This document shows positions 16,311-24,941 of a stretch of DNA of 46,415 bases, piece after piece. Below the pieces are notes generated by a model. The model was given only the letters and a program-made list of their open reading frames with translations. It did no database searches and had not been told where the DNA came from. The number at the start of each line of letters is the position of its first letter. Positions within the stretch are counted from its first letter, which is position 1. The translations under genes were made by a program, and so were the position numbers. The DNA comes from Rhodanobacter sp. Soil772. Its GTDB lineage: Bacteria > Pseudomonadota > Gammaproteobacteria > Xanthomonadales > Rhodanobacteraceae. The DNA is taken from positions 1,129,770 through 1,176,184 of the forward strand of contig NZ_LMSK01000002.1 of the NCBI RefSeq assembly GCF_001428385.1, given 5' to 3'.

Positions 16311-17453
16311 TCAGTGCAGGGCGGTCGCCGGTGCGCCGAGCCGGCCGTCGCCATCCAGCACGACGCGGCCCAGCGCGTGCAGTTCGCCGGCGCTGCCGTA
16401 ACGGTCCGCCAGCAGCGCCAGCAACGGTCCCAACGCCTGCGGCTGCAGCGGGTAAGCGTGCGCCAGCGCGCGCGCATGGCCACCGTCGCCGCGCTGGGCC
16501 ACGGTGATCGCGATCACGCCGAGGCCGGGCGCTTCGTGGGCGAACAGTGTCGGCGGGTCGTAGCCGGGGTCGGCCGCGGCCAGGGTCTCCAGCAGGTAGC
16601 CGTGGGCAGCTTCGGTTTGCTGCGCGGCGTCCGTCTGCAGCTGCAGCGGCAGCTGGTGCGCGTCGAGCAGCGCGGCGTACTGGCGCAGTTCGAACACGAT
16701 GCCGGCGAAGCCGTGCGCGCGCTGCGTGGCGTCGCCGGTCTGCGCGGCCAGCCATTGCGCAGGCGACTGCGCCAGCACCTTGCCGTCGGCGTAGCGCAGG
16801 GCCAGCCCGCGCGCGCTCATCGTCGCTTCCTCGCGGTACGGGGTCAGCAGCGCCGTCTCCAGCAGCGCCCACAGCGGCGCCAGGTTGACGTGCTCGTACT
16901 GCACGCAGGTCAGCGCCAGCAGGTCGTTGCGGCTGAGGTAGCGCACGTGTTCCAGCCGGATGCCGAGCGTGCGCATCAGCCAGTCGGCGGTCAGCGTGCC
17001 GGCCTCGCCGCGGCCGACCAGCTGGATCTCCAACTGTTCGGACAGCTCCTCGGCCAATTCCGCCGGCGCCAGCAGACTCATCGGCAACAGCCGCATCGGG
17101 CCTTCGGCGTACACCGGCGACGGTTCCAGTGGTTGCGCCGGCATGTGTCCTTCATGGCTGCCGAAGGCCACCACGTTCTGCAGATGACCGCGCGGCACGC
17201 GCCGCGCCAGCTCGTCCAGCGTGGCCCACACCGGGAAGCCCGGCCGCAGCAGCTCGACCTGGTCGAACAGCGCGCCGGCCAGCGCCAGCCGGGCGGCGTC
17301 GACCTGCGGCACCAGCGTGTGCAGGTCGGCGGCGACCAGCGCGGCCAGCTCCGCGGCCTCGTCGCGGGAGAGCGTCAGTCGCGCCGGCGGCTCGCCGGCG
17401 ACCGGTTCCAGCGCCAGCACGACAGGCAGGGCGAGCAGCGTTTGCGCTTCCAC
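16311..17453 (-). CDS. Conserved-looking protein of unknown function
   Basis: The protein has 380 aa from GTG 17453 (VEAQTLLALPVVLALEPV); TTG 17477 would add eight residues. It is soluble and Ala/Leu-rich, without a signal peptide or membrane helices. There is a recognisable central stretch FGSHEGHMPAQPLEPSPVY and repeated leucine-rich helices. No catalytic motif or family was recognised. Codon use matches the neighbours, so it looks like a native gene. It precedes the PAS-GGDEF-EAL gene on the same strand and is divergent from the thiolase gene. Confidence 0.72.
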   Translation of the reverse strand: MEAQTLLALPVVLALEPVAGEPPARLTLSRDEAAELAALVAADLHTLVPQVDAARLALAGALFDQVELLRPGFPVWATLDELARRVPRGHLQNVVAFGSHEGHMPAQPLEPSPVYAEGPMRLLPMSLLAPAELAEELSEQLEIQLVGRGEAGTLTADWLMRTLGIRLEHVRYLSRNDLLALTCVQYEHVNLAPLWALLETALLTPYREEATMSARGLALRYADGKVLAQSPAQWLAAQTGDATQRAHGFAGIVFELRQYAALLDAHQLPLQLQTDAAQQTEAAHGYLLETLAAADPGYDPPTLFAHEAPGLGVIAITVAQRGDGGHARALAHAYPLQPQALGPLLALLADRYGSAGELHALGRVVLDGDGRLGAPATALH

Positions 17454-17570
17454 GAGATGAGGTGATCCACAGGACAAAGGAGATGGATTCTACCATTCAG
17501 CGTTTTGGGCTTTCGCCGCGCGGCATGGCGGGTTAGCCTTGACAAACTTGAGTGGTGGACTGTTCTGAGC

Positions 17571-18854
17571 ATGGAAAACACGCAAAGGCGCGTCGGCATC
17601 ATCGGCGGCGTACGCATTCCGTTCTGCCGCAACAACACGGCGTATGCCGACGTCGGCAACTTCGGCATGTCGGTGAAAGTGCTCGGTGCGCTGGTCGAGC
17701 GCTTCGGGTTGCACGGCGTGGAGCTGGGCGAAGTGGTGATGGGTGCGGTGATCAAGCACTCGTCCGACTGGAACCTGGCACGCGAGGCGCTGCTCAGCTC
17801 CGGGTTGGCGCCGACCACGCCGGGCATCACCACCGCGCGCGCCTGCGGCACCTCGCTGGACAACGCCATCATCATCGCCAACAAGATCGCCGCCGGGCAG
17901 ATCGAGGCCGGCATCGCCGGCGGTTCGGACACTACGTCCGACGTGCCGATCGTCTACGGCACCCGCCTGCGCAAGCGGCTGTTGGCGATGAACCGCGCGA
18001 AGACCCCGCTGGACAAGCTGAAGGTGGCACTGCGCGGGTTCTCGCTCAGCGAGCTGAAGCCGTCGTTCCCCGGCGTGGCCGAGCCGCGCACCGGCAAGTC
18101 GATGGGCGACCACTGCGAGCAGATGGCGAAGGAGTGGCACGTCACTCGCGAGGCGCAGGACCAGCTGGCGCTGGACAGCCATCACAAGCTGGCCGCCGCG
18201 TACGACGCCGGTTTCTTCGGCGAGCTGCTGGTGCCGTTCCGCGGCCTGAAGCGCGACGGTTTCCTGCGCCCGGACTCGACCATGGACAAGCTGGCTTCGC
18301 TGAAGCCGGCGTTCGACAAGACCTCCGGCCACGGCACGCTCACCGCCGGCAACTCCACCGGCCTGTCCGACGGCGCCGCCGCGGTACTGCTGGGCAGCGA
18401 CGCGTGGGCCGCGCAGCGCGGCCTGAAGGTGCAGGCGTACCTGCGCGACGCGGAAGTCGCCGCGGTGGATTTCGTGCATGGCGAAGGCCTGCTGATGGCG
18501 CCGACCATCGCGGTGCCGCGCATGCTGGCGCGCAACGGGCTGACCCTGCAGGACTTCGACTACTACGAGATCCACGAGGCGTTCGCGGCGCAAGTGCTGT
18601 GCACGCTGCGCGCGTGGGAGTCGGCCGATTACTGCAAGAACCGGCTCGGCCTGGATGCGCCGTTCGGCTCGATCGACCCAGCCAAGCTCAACGTGCACGG
18701 CTCCAGCCTCGCGGTCGGCCATCCGTTCGCCGCCACCGGCGCGCGGATCATCGCCACGCTGGCGAAGATGCTGGAGCAGAAGGGCTCCGGCCGCGGGCTG
18801 ATCTCGATCTGCACCGCCGGCGGGATGGGCGTCACCGCGATCCTCGAACGGTGA
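17571..18854 (+). CDS. fadI: Acetyl-CoA acyltransferase (FadI-type thiolase)
   Basis: The protein has 427 aa from ATG 17571. The thiolase active site is complete: acyl-accepting Cys92 in TARACGTSLDN, His335 in EIHEAFAAQ, His384 in AVGHPFAATGAR and Cys414 in SICTAGGMG. The GHPFAATGAR form is characteristic of the FadI branch rather than FadA or PhaA. It cleaves 3-ketoacyl-CoA in fatty-acid oxidation, or makes acetoacetyl-CoA in reverse. No FadJ partner lies nearby. The 3-hydroxybutyrate dehydrogenase gene at 28194 belongs to the same area of metabolism. Confidence 0.92.
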   Translation: MENTQRRVGIIGGVRIPFCRNNTAYADVGNFGMSVKVLGALVERFGLHGVELGEVVMGAVIKHSSDWNLAREALLSSGLAPTTPGITTARACGTSLDNAIIIANKIAAGQIEAGIAGGSDTTSDVPIVYGTRLRKRLLAMNRAKTPLDKLKVALRGFSLSELKPSFPGVAEPRTGKSMGDHCEQMAKEWHVTREAQDQLALDSHHKLAAAYDAGFFGELLVPFRGLKRDGFLRPDSTMDKLASLKPAFDKTSGHGTLTAGNSTGLSDGAAAVLLGSDAWAAQRGLKVQAYLRDAEVAAVDFVHGEGLLMAPTIAVPRMLARNGLTLQDFDYYEIHEAFAAQVLCTLRAWESADYCKNRLGLDAPFGSIDPAKLNVHGSSLAVGHPFAATGARIIATLAKMLEQKGSGRGLISICTAGGMGVTAILER

Positions 18855-18906
18855 CGGGTCGGCGGCTTCAGCCGCGATTCGCCCTGGAGGGTGCATAAAG
18901 GCCGCC

Positions 18907-19458
18907 ATGTTTCGCCTGCGCACCACCACCACCCTCAGCTTGCTCGCACTGGCCGTCGGCATTGCCGGCACCGGCTGGCTCAGCACGCTGACCACCGACT
19001 GGTCGGGCCCGCCGCCGCGCTATGTCACCGCGCGGACGGCACCCGCGCCGCACGCCCTGCCCGCGCCGCGGCGCTCGCATGCTCCTGCCCGCGTGGTGCG
19101 GACGGTGCGCGTGCCGGCGGATCTCTCCATCATCGACGCTGGCGGTGCGCAGGCCAGCGTGCCGCCGGTACCGGAACTGGTGCCGCTGGCGATGCCCGCC
19201 GATACATCGCAACCGTGGCAGCAGCTGCGCGGCCATCTGGACGGCCGCGTGCTGCTGCACGTCGACATCGACGGCAGCGGCCAGGTGCGCAGCGCCAGTG
19301 TCAGTCAGTCCAGCGGCGACCCGGTGCTCGACGAGCACGCGTTGCGCAGCGTGCGCGGCTGGCGCTTCGCGGTACCGCCGGATCGCCCCGACGGCCTCAG
19401 CGGCGAACTGCCGATGCGTTTCTCCTCGCAGGGCGACCGCATCGCGCAGTTGCCGTAG
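18907..19458 (+). CDS. TonB C-terminal-domain-like protein
   Basis: The protein has 183 aa, with ATG 18907 behind AAGG. A hydrophobic N-terminal anchor (residues 8-27) is followed by a Pro/Ala-rich linker (about 34-95). The C-terminal domain resembles the TonB/TolA fold: LLHVDIDGSGQVRSASVSQSSGDPVLDEHALRSVRGWRF, with the usual G-x-V-x-x-x-x-V...S-G...LD..A...V..W.F pattern. It may be an energy transducer or a periplasmic protein with a TonB fold. There is no exbB/exbD nearby. It follows the thiolase gene by 52 bp and may be cotranscribed. Confidence 0.83.
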   Translation: MFRLRTTTTLSLLALAVGIAGTGWLSTLTTDWSGPPPRYVTARTAPAPHALPAPRRSHAPARVVRTVRVPADLSIIDAGGAQASVPPVPELVPLAMPADTSQPWQQLRGHLDGRVLLHVDIDGSGQVRSASVSQSSGDPVLDEHALRSVRGWRFAVPPDRPDGLSGELPMRFSSQGDRIAQLP

Positions 19459-19734
19459 GATTTTTGTCGGGCCGCAGTGACGCTGGTGGTTCGAGAGCAA
19501 GAGCTTTCGTCCTCCTGCGGAGGGCGAGTCACTTTCTCTCGCTTGCCCGAGAGAAAGTAACCAAAGAGAGGGGCACCCCGCTTGGCGCTTGCCGGGCTCC
19601 TGCCCGGCAAGTCCGTGAGTCGGAGCCGGGCTTTTCGACCGGACTCCTGTCCGGGCGAAAAGGAGCCGACATCCCTGTCGGCTCCCGCTGCGCGGCCTGT
19701 CGACTCCGACTCACCGCCGCGCAAGGGACCCCGG

Positions 19735-19761
19735 GTAGAGCAGCGGGCCATCGTGGCCCGC
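19735..19761 (+). repeat. GTAG-headed REP-like palindrome, left copy
   Basis: GTAG (19735-19738) is followed by the stem GCGGGCCA-TCG-TGGCCCGC (19743-19761). It lies within the perfect 36-bp inner inverted repeat of the larger element and resembles the SMAG type of REP. Confidence 0.65.
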
Positions 19762-19857
19762 ACTCGGTGATAAAGCGCAGAAGCGAAGCAGAGCAGCAGC
19801 CGGAGCAAGGCGTCGCTCTGCTGTTGTTCTGTTTTTGATCTGGCTCTTCTGAATAGT

Positions 19858-19884
19858 GCGGGCCACGATGGCCCGCTGCTCTAC
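19858..19884 (-). repeat. GTAG-headed REP-like palindrome, right copy
   Basis: This is the mirror copy of the left GTAG palindrome, identical in sequence on the minus strand and lying within the 36-bp inner repeat (19855-19890). Confidence 0.65.
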
Positions 19885-20282
19885 CCGGGGCCCCTCTGAA
19901 GCGGCGGGCGGGTGGAGGAAAAGCCCGCAGGGTGGTTCGCATGGATGCGAACCAGTTTGGCGTCAGGGCAGGATGCCCTGTCGACAAACCCCGTAACCCG
20001 ACCGCGGACCTTGCGGGCAGGGATGCCCGCAAGGCGCGCAAGCGGGGTGGCCTTCTCTTTGGGTTACTTTTCTCTTGGCCACACAAGAGAAAAGTGACTC
20101 GGTCGCCGAAGGCGATCGACCGCTCTGCACTTGAGCTTGCTTCGAGGCACACCGGGGCAAGCGAGAGAAAGTGACTCGCCCTCCGAAGGAGGACGAAAGC
20201 TCTTCACGCTCTTGCTTCAAAAAAGTGGCAGGCAACGAAGGCGATTTCCGCAGAGCAGAACGCGCGGTAACGCGTGAGGAAC

Positions 20283-22157
20283 TCACAGCACGCCCTTGGC
20301 GCCCACCCCGAACGCAGTGACCAGCCGCGTGATGATCAGCTTCGGCGACAGCGCCACGTCGGGGAAATCGCCGACCGGTTGATAACAGGCGTAGAAGTTC
20401 GGGTCGGTGGCGCGCAGCGGCTGGCAGCCGGGCTTGAGCTCGAAGCTGGTGGCGTAGCGGAACGGCCACAGGTCGAACAGCGGCAGCTGCTCGGAGACCG
20501 TGCCGATCGCCTGGTTGATGTCGGTCAGCACCGGTACCTTCGATTGTCGCGGCGCGATCACCCACGCGTTCTCCGGTTGGGTGCTGCGCATGATGCTGTG
20601 GCGCAGCTGGTCGGCGAAGCCGTGGTCGTAGACGATCACGCCGGCTTCGGTGTTGTAGTGGTCCGAGCGCGGGTCGAAGTTGTGCGAGCCGACCATCGCG
20701 AAGGCGTCGTCGACCACGATCGACTTCGCGTGCAGGCCGAAGCGGCGGCCTTCGCTGTGCAGCGGCACCGGGCGGTTGTTGCTGCCGCGGTTGCCGAGCA
20801 GGTGGAAGCGCGCCTCGGCGGCGCTGGCCGGGCCGGCGGTTTCCCGCGGCAGGCCTGGCGCATCCATGCCGAGATTGGCCAGTTCGTTGTCCACCGCCGC
20901 GCTTGGCGCGTGCGGTTTCATCTCGTGGATCTCGAAGCCGAATTTCTTCAGGTAGCGCTTGCGGTGCTTGTACGACATCGCGTACACGGCGAACGCATCG
21001 GTCGAGGCCAGCGAGTTGGTGGAGACGATCACCCGCGGCGGGTCGGCGCGCCGGTGCAGCACGCGGAAGATGTGCTGGGCGTGTTTGCTCATCACCAGGT
21101 ACGGTGTCTGCAGCAGCACCTCGCGTTCCGCCGCGCCGATCATGCGCATGATGTGGTGGGTGAAATCCAGCGCGCGCCGCTTGTCCGGCTTGTCGGTCTT
21201 CGCCGGCAGGTCGCTGAAGTAGTCGACCTTGCCCACCCGCAGCGATGCATCGACCAGCCAGGCCTGCAGCCAGGCCGGATCCTCGGCGGCCTGCTGCACG
21301 CGGGCCACCCGCGACGGCCGCCGGTAATGCGGGGCAGGCCAGGTCGGCGGCACGCGATCGGACAGGATGCGCCGGTTGACGTCGCGCAGATGGGTCAGCG
21401 GCACCGAGCGCGGGTGGTTCCAGAACAGCTCGAAGCTGGCCGTCATCTGCTGCGCGGCGGGGCCGCCGACCATCACGTCGCGGTCGACGTAGTCGAACGT
21501 GTCGTCCCAGTTGAAGTAGCGGTCCTGGTAGTTGCGCCCGCCGGTGATGCCGATGCGCCCGTCCACCAGCAGCAGCTTGTTGTGCATGCGCTGGTTGAAC
21601 TGCATGAAGCAGCACAGCACGCCGGCGGCGAATTCCAGCGGTTGGGTGTGGGCCTTCTGGAAGGTCGGGTTGTACAGCCGCACCTGCAGGTTCGGGCTGA
21701 CCCGTGCGAGCCGGTCGAGCAGGTCCGGGTCGTCGAAGGAAAACAGCTGGTCGGCCAGGATGCGCACGTGCACGCCGCGGCGCGCCGCCTGCACCAGCTC
21801 GTCCAGCATCAGCTGGCCGGCGTCGTCCTGGTCCCAGATGAAGGTCTGCACGTCGATCGACTGCCGCGCCGCGCGCACCAGGTTGATCCGCGCAACCATG
21901 GCCGGCTCGGTGTCGTCGAGCAGGGTGACCACGTGCACCGGCCGCTCCGGCGTGGAGGCGGCCAGCGCCTCGGTGGCCGCCTCCAGCAGCGGCGACGGCA
22001 ACGCGCAATGGTCGGCCTGCGTGCAGCTGACCTCGCGCCCGGTGGTGGCGGCGACCACCGCATCGGCGCGACGGATCTGCGCACGCGACACGGCGCAGCC
22101 TTGCAGCAACAGAAGCGCAAGCAGCAGCGGGAGGGCGAGTCGGCGCAGGACGGGCAT
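20283..22157 (-). CDS. Phospholipase D-family lipoprotein (cardiolipin synthase-like)
   Basis: The protein has 624 aa. It carries a lipoprotein signal (LLLLQGC, modified Cys21) and two complete HKD motifs: His192/Lys194/Asp199 in MHNKLLLVDG and His476/Lys478/Asp483 in LHAKSIVVDD, each followed by the usual G(G/S)xN stretch. Two HKD sites make one PLD active centre. The layout resembles ClsC-type cardiolipin synthases, but the lipid anchor suggests a periplasmic-face or outer-membrane location, so a secretory phospholipase D is also possible. It converges on the TonB-like gene across the hairpin element. Confidence 0.88.
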   Translation of the reverse strand: MPVLRRLALPLLLALLLLQGCAVSRAQIRRADAVVAATTGREVSCTQADHCALPSPLLEAATEALAASTPERPVHVVTLLDDTEPAMVARINLVRAARQSIDVQTFIWDQDDAGQLMLDELVQAARRGVHVRILADQLFSFDDPDLLDRLARVSPNLQVRLYNPTFQKAHTQPLEFAAGVLCCFMQFNQRMHNKLLLVDGRIGITGGRNYQDRYFNWDDTFDYVDRDVMVGGPAAQQMTASFELFWNHPRSVPLTHLRDVNRRILSDRVPPTWPAPHYRRPSRVARVQQAAEDPAWLQAWLVDASLRVGKVDYFSDLPAKTDKPDKRRALDFTHHIMRMIGAAEREVLLQTPYLVMSKHAQHIFRVLHRRADPPRVIVSTNSLASTDAFAVYAMSYKHRKRYLKKFGFEIHEMKPHAPSAAVDNELANLGMDAPGLPRETAGPASAAEARFHLLGNRGSNNRPVPLHSEGRRFGLHAKSIVVDDAFAMVGSHNFDPRSDHYNTEAGVIVYDHGFADQLRHSIMRSTQPENAWVIAPRQSKVPVLTDINQAIGTVSEQLPLFDLWPFRYATSFELKPGCQPLRATDPNFYACYQPVGDFPDVALSPKLIITRLVTAFGVGAKGVL

Positions 22158-22268
22158 GTGGGGATGATACGTTTTGTGCGTGCCGCGACCGTGAGGGAGT
22201 GACGGCAGGCGTCGCGCGATCGCGCCGGGTGGCCGGCGCGACCTGCGCAGCTCAGGCCGGCGCGCGCG

Positions 22269-22742
22269 TCAGGGCGACCAGAACGCGTCCAGGCGGGCGT
22301 TGCCCGGCTCCAGTGCGCCGTCCAGGTGCAGCACGGCCAGCGCGCCGGGCGGCATGCCGCGGAATTCGTCGGAACGGCCTTCGACCAGCAGGGCGACCAG
22401 CCGCTCCATGCCGGGATTGTGGCCGACCAGCAGCACCGTGCCGGCGTCGGCGTGCTGGTCGAGCAGGGCCAGCAGTTCGCCGGGCGAGGCGTCGTAGATC
22501 TCGTCGGCCTGTTGCGGCACCGGTGCGTTGTCGATCGCGGCCAGCGCCAGCCGGGTGGTCTCGTCGGTGCGCCGGGTCGGCGAGCACAGCACGCGGTCGG
22601 GGCGCAGGCCGTGCGCGGCCAGCCACAGCCCGGCGGCCTGGGCTTCCTGCTCGCCGCGCGCGCTGAGCGGGCGCTGCGGGTCGTCGCCGGCGGTTTCTAT
22701 CGGCACGGCTTCGGCGTGTCGCAACAGGATCAGTTCGTGCAT
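22269..22742 (-). CDS. sixA: SixA-type phosphohistidine phosphatase
   Basis: The protein has 157 aa from ATG 22742, preceded by CGGGAG at a suitable distance. A longer open frame reaches back to 22976 but overlaps the ParA gene. It is a histidine-phosphatase (RHG) protein of SixA size: ILLRHAEA with nucleophile His9 and a second catalytic His108 in LLVGHNPGME, with SPTRRTDET as the phosphate-binding loop region. SixA removes phosphate from histidine phosphocarriers. It lies 58 bp after the ParA gene on the same strand. Confidence 0.9.
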   Translation of the reverse strand: MHELILLRHAEAVPIETAGDDPQRPLSARGEQEAQAAGLWLAAHGLRPDRVLCSPTRRTDETTRLALAAIDNAPVPQQADEIYDASPGELLALLDQHADAGTVLLVGHNPGMERLVALLVEGRSDEFRGMPPGALAVLHLDGALEPGNARLDAFWSP

Positions 22743-22800
22743 GGGGGACTCCGGGAGTGTGGTGCGCGAGGCGCGCGATGAACGTCGGGAGGGGCGCGCT

Positions 22801-23433
22801 TCAGTGCTGGCGCTTGATCCAGCGCAACAGGGCCTTCCAGTCCTGCTGGTGGCTGCGGACCTGTTCGGATTGGTAGTCGAAGATGCCCTTGCCGAGGCCG
22901 GCGAGCAGCACGTAGGCCTGGCTGTCGCGCAACTGCGCGGCGATCGGGAACGGCGATTGCTCGGCGAGCTGGGCAAGCGCGTCCTGGCTGGCGTGGGTCC
23001 ACGGCTTGAGCCGGTTGGCGACCAGCGCCACCGGCAGCTTGCCGCGGCGGATGCGATGGATCGATTGCAGTTCGCCGAGGAAGCGCAGCGTGGCGTCGAG
23101 ATCGAACGAGGACGGCAGCACCGGCACCAGCAGCACGTCGGCCACGTCGATGTAGGGCTCCAGCTCGCGCTCGTCGGAGCCGGCGGGGGTGTCGATCAGC
23201 AGCTGCTGGGTGTCCGGCGGCACGCGCTGCAGGCTGCGACGGCCGCTGTCGAGCGCCAGCACGCCGGGGACATTGTCCGGTCTGAGCTCGGCCCAGCGGA
23301 AGCTGGAGTGTTGCCGGTCGGCATCGATGATCGCGGTGTGCTGCCCCGCCTGTGCCCAGTGCGACGCCAGTTGCGTCACCAGCGTGCTCTTGCCGCAACC
23401 ACCCTTGCTGCTTGCCACCAGCGTCGTAAGCAT
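22801..23433 (-). CDS. Orphan ParA/MinD-family ATPase
   Basis: The protein has 210 aa. The deviant Walker A motif is intact (SKGGCGKST, Lys10 and Lys15), followed by the switch region IIDADRQHSS and Walker B LLIDTPAG. The short size, with no N-terminal helix-turn-helix, puts it among small ParA-type ATPases that position cargo on the nucleoid or at poles. No ParB or cargo gene is adjacent. Neighbours are sixA downstream and an exported unknown upstream on the same strand. The cargo is unknown. Confidence 0.85.
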   Translation of the reverse strand: MLTTLVASSKGGCGKSTLVTQLASHWAQAGQHTAIIDADRQHSSFRWAELRPDNVPGVLALDSGRRSLQRVPPDTQQLLIDTPAGSDERELEPYIDVADVLLVPVLPSSFDLDATLRFLGELQSIHRIRRGKLPVALVANRLKPWTHASQDALAQLAEQSPFPIAAQLRDSQAYVLLAGLGKGIFDYQSEQVRSHQQDWKALLRWIKRQH

Positions 23434-23550
23434 CGGATCACCCCTGCCACGGAAGGTGGACCAAGCCTACCGGGGGGAGCGGCAAAGGGAAACAGGGAAC
23501 GGGGAACGTGCAGCACGGCGTACGTTGGCTCCCTCGTTTCCCTGCCTGAT

Positions 23551-24582
23551 TCACTCCGTCTTGCGCGGCTGCCAGTCGGCGGGCGCTTCGGTCGGGATGC
23601 TGTTGTCGCGCAGGGCAGCCAGCTGCAGGCTCATCTCGGTGCCGCCGTTGCGGGCCAGCGCCAGCAGGCGCTGGGCCAGCGCCGCGTCGTCCTGCGCCCG
23701 GGCCAGCAGCTGGGCGAAGCTCTGCACCTGCCAGACCAGGTTGCGGCGGGCATCCTTCGCTTCCTGCTGTTGCGCCGGGTCATCGGCCAGCACTTCACGC
23801 AGGTGCAGGCCGAGCGAACGCGCCAGCGGACTGGAGCCCCACTCCAGCGTCTTGCCCAGGGCCAGGCAGTCGGCCTTGATCGAGGCATCCTCGCCGGCGT
23901 TCTCGCACAGTTTGGCGACCAGCTGCAGGCTCGGCTGCGGCTGGGTTCCGGCCAGGCCGTAGACCAGCACGGTCTGCATGCCCACCGCGCCGCCCGGGTG
24001 GCGCGGGTCCAGCGTGTCGGGCGGCGGCGGCAACACGCCGACCGAGGTGGCCAGCGCCTGCAGGCTGGCGCCGGCGTAGTCGTCGTAGAGTTTCGCCGCG
24101 GCGGCCTTGGCCAGGTCGTCGCGGGCGGCGTCCTGCTTCATGCCGCGCGCGTCGGCGCCGAGCTTGAGCAGCCACACCGCGGCGTTGTCCGGCGCCTGGC
24201 CGAGCAGATGCTCCAGCGCCGCGGCGTTCGGACAGGCGTCGGCCTTGGCATCGCAATCGGCCAGTTGCATCCAGTACACCGCCGCACCGGCGCCTTCGGC
24301 CTGCGCCGCGCGTTCGATCAGGCGGTGGAAGCTGTTGCTCGGGGTCTGGTTGAACAGCGGCCGCGCCAGCAGGGCCGCGCCGAGCAGTCGCTGCGGGTCG
24401 CCGCCCGGCGCCAGCACGCTGACCAGATCCTGCTGGAACGCGAGCTGGGCCTTGTCGCGGGCCTGGGCTGCCGCGTCCGGTCCGCTGTGGCTCTTGCCTG
24501 CAGCGGTCTTGCTGGCGAATGCCGGCATGGCGGCCAGCGACAAGGCGCACGTCAGGGCGAGGCAGTGCCATCCACGCATCAT
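23551..24582 (-). CDS. Exported protein of unknown function, helix-repeat type
   Basis: The protein has 343 aa with a signal peptide ending in AMPAFAS (AxA site near residue 23). The mature part is Ala/Leu-rich with successive amphipathic helices resembling TPR or Sel1-type repeats (for example AVYWMQLADCDAKADACPNAAALEHLLGQAPDNAAVWLLKLGADA). Pairs of cysteines (near DCDAKADAC and LCENAGEDASIKADC) could form disulfides. Start ATG 24582, or the adjacent ATG at 24579. No enzymatic motif was recognised. Confidence 0.75.
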   Translation of the reverse strand: MMRGWHCLALTCALSLAAMPAFASKTAAGKSHSGPDAAAQARDKAQLAFQQDLVSVLAPGGDPQRLLGAALLARPLFNQTPSNSFHRLIERAAQAEGAGAAVYWMQLADCDAKADACPNAAALEHLLGQAPDNAAVWLLKLGADARGMKQDAARDDLAKAAAAKLYDDYAGASLQALATSVGVLPPPPDTLDPRHPGGAVGMQTVLVYGLAGTQPQPSLQLVAKLCENAGEDASIKADCLALGKTLEWGSSPLARSLGLHLREVLADDPAQQQEAKDARRNLVWQVQSFAQLLARAQDDAALAQRLLALARNGGTEMSLQLAALRDNSIPTEAPADWQPRKTE

Positions 24583-24741
24583 GGGTTGGGGTCCGCAGTC
24601 AAAGCGCGCAGCATACCTTTTGCGGATTAAGCGCGGCTGATCCGGGGGAACGGCGAAAAGGCGATGTCGCGGCGAGGCTTGCTAGGATAGGCGTCCCCGG
24701 CGCGGGGCCGCGCCCTCGTGTCATCGTTCGGGAGACGTGCA

Positions 24742-24936
24742 GTGGATCATCTGTCGACATTCGCCGGCGGCGCACCCTGGTTTGTCGGCTGGGGCACGCT
24801 GGCCTTGATCAATGCCGCCCTGGCGCAGGGCAAGAACCGCAGCGGCCTGCTGTGGTTCCTGCTGTCGCTGCTGTGCGGCCCGCTCGCCACGCTGCTGCTG
24901 GTGCTGTTGCCGAAGGTGCGCTCGAAAATGTTTTGA
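24742..24936 (+). CDS. Small membrane protein
   Basis: The protein has 64 aa. GTG 24742 is chosen because GGGAG lies nine bases upstream; GTG 24718 is in frame but lacks one. There are two hydrophobic segments (about residues 11-26 and 33-54) separated by QGKNRSG, and a basic end (KVRSKMF), so both termini probably face the cytoplasm. It is divergent from the exported unknown and ends just before a G-rich repeat. Function unknown. Confidence 0.65.
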   Translation: MDHLSTFAGGAPWFVGWGTLALINAALAQGKNRSGLLWFLLSLLCGPLATLLLVLLPKVRSKMF

Positions 24937-24941
24937 GCGAC

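Larger units (their letters stand above)
19501..20202. repeat. Two-armed inverted-repeat element built of many hairpins
   Basis: The ends are a 48-bp inverted repeat with one mismatch (19501-19548 and 20155-20202). The inner boundaries are a perfect 36-bp inverted repeat (19729-19764 and 19855-19890) around a 90-bp centre. Each arm has the same order of parts: an ACTTTCTCTCG- or ACTTTTCTCTTG-type hairpin, a conserved GAGA.GG..ACCCCGCTTG stretch, and several perfect 7-10 bp stems. The arms differ in sequence, so they are diverged copies placed head to head. It fills the non-coding gap between two convergent genes; no plausible gene lies inside. Confidence 0.85.

Noticed and set aside
14709..17465. 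Plus-strand open frame of 918 codons opposite the GGDEF-EAL gene and its neighbour
   Set aside because: It crosses two real minus-strand genes and the gap between them, and shows no domain or ribosome site.
17539..17567. TTGACA near the thiolase gene as a -35 box
   Set aside because: The matching -10 position (TGTTCT) is poor and would place the start of transcription at the ATG itself.
19529..20152. Several open frames within the hairpin element
   Set aside because: Their sequence follows the palindromes on both strands, and no ribosome site or protein-like composition is seen.
24718..24741. Eight-codon earlier GTG start for the small membrane protein
   Set aside because: No ribosome site precedes it, whereas GTG 24742 has GGGAG at the right distance.
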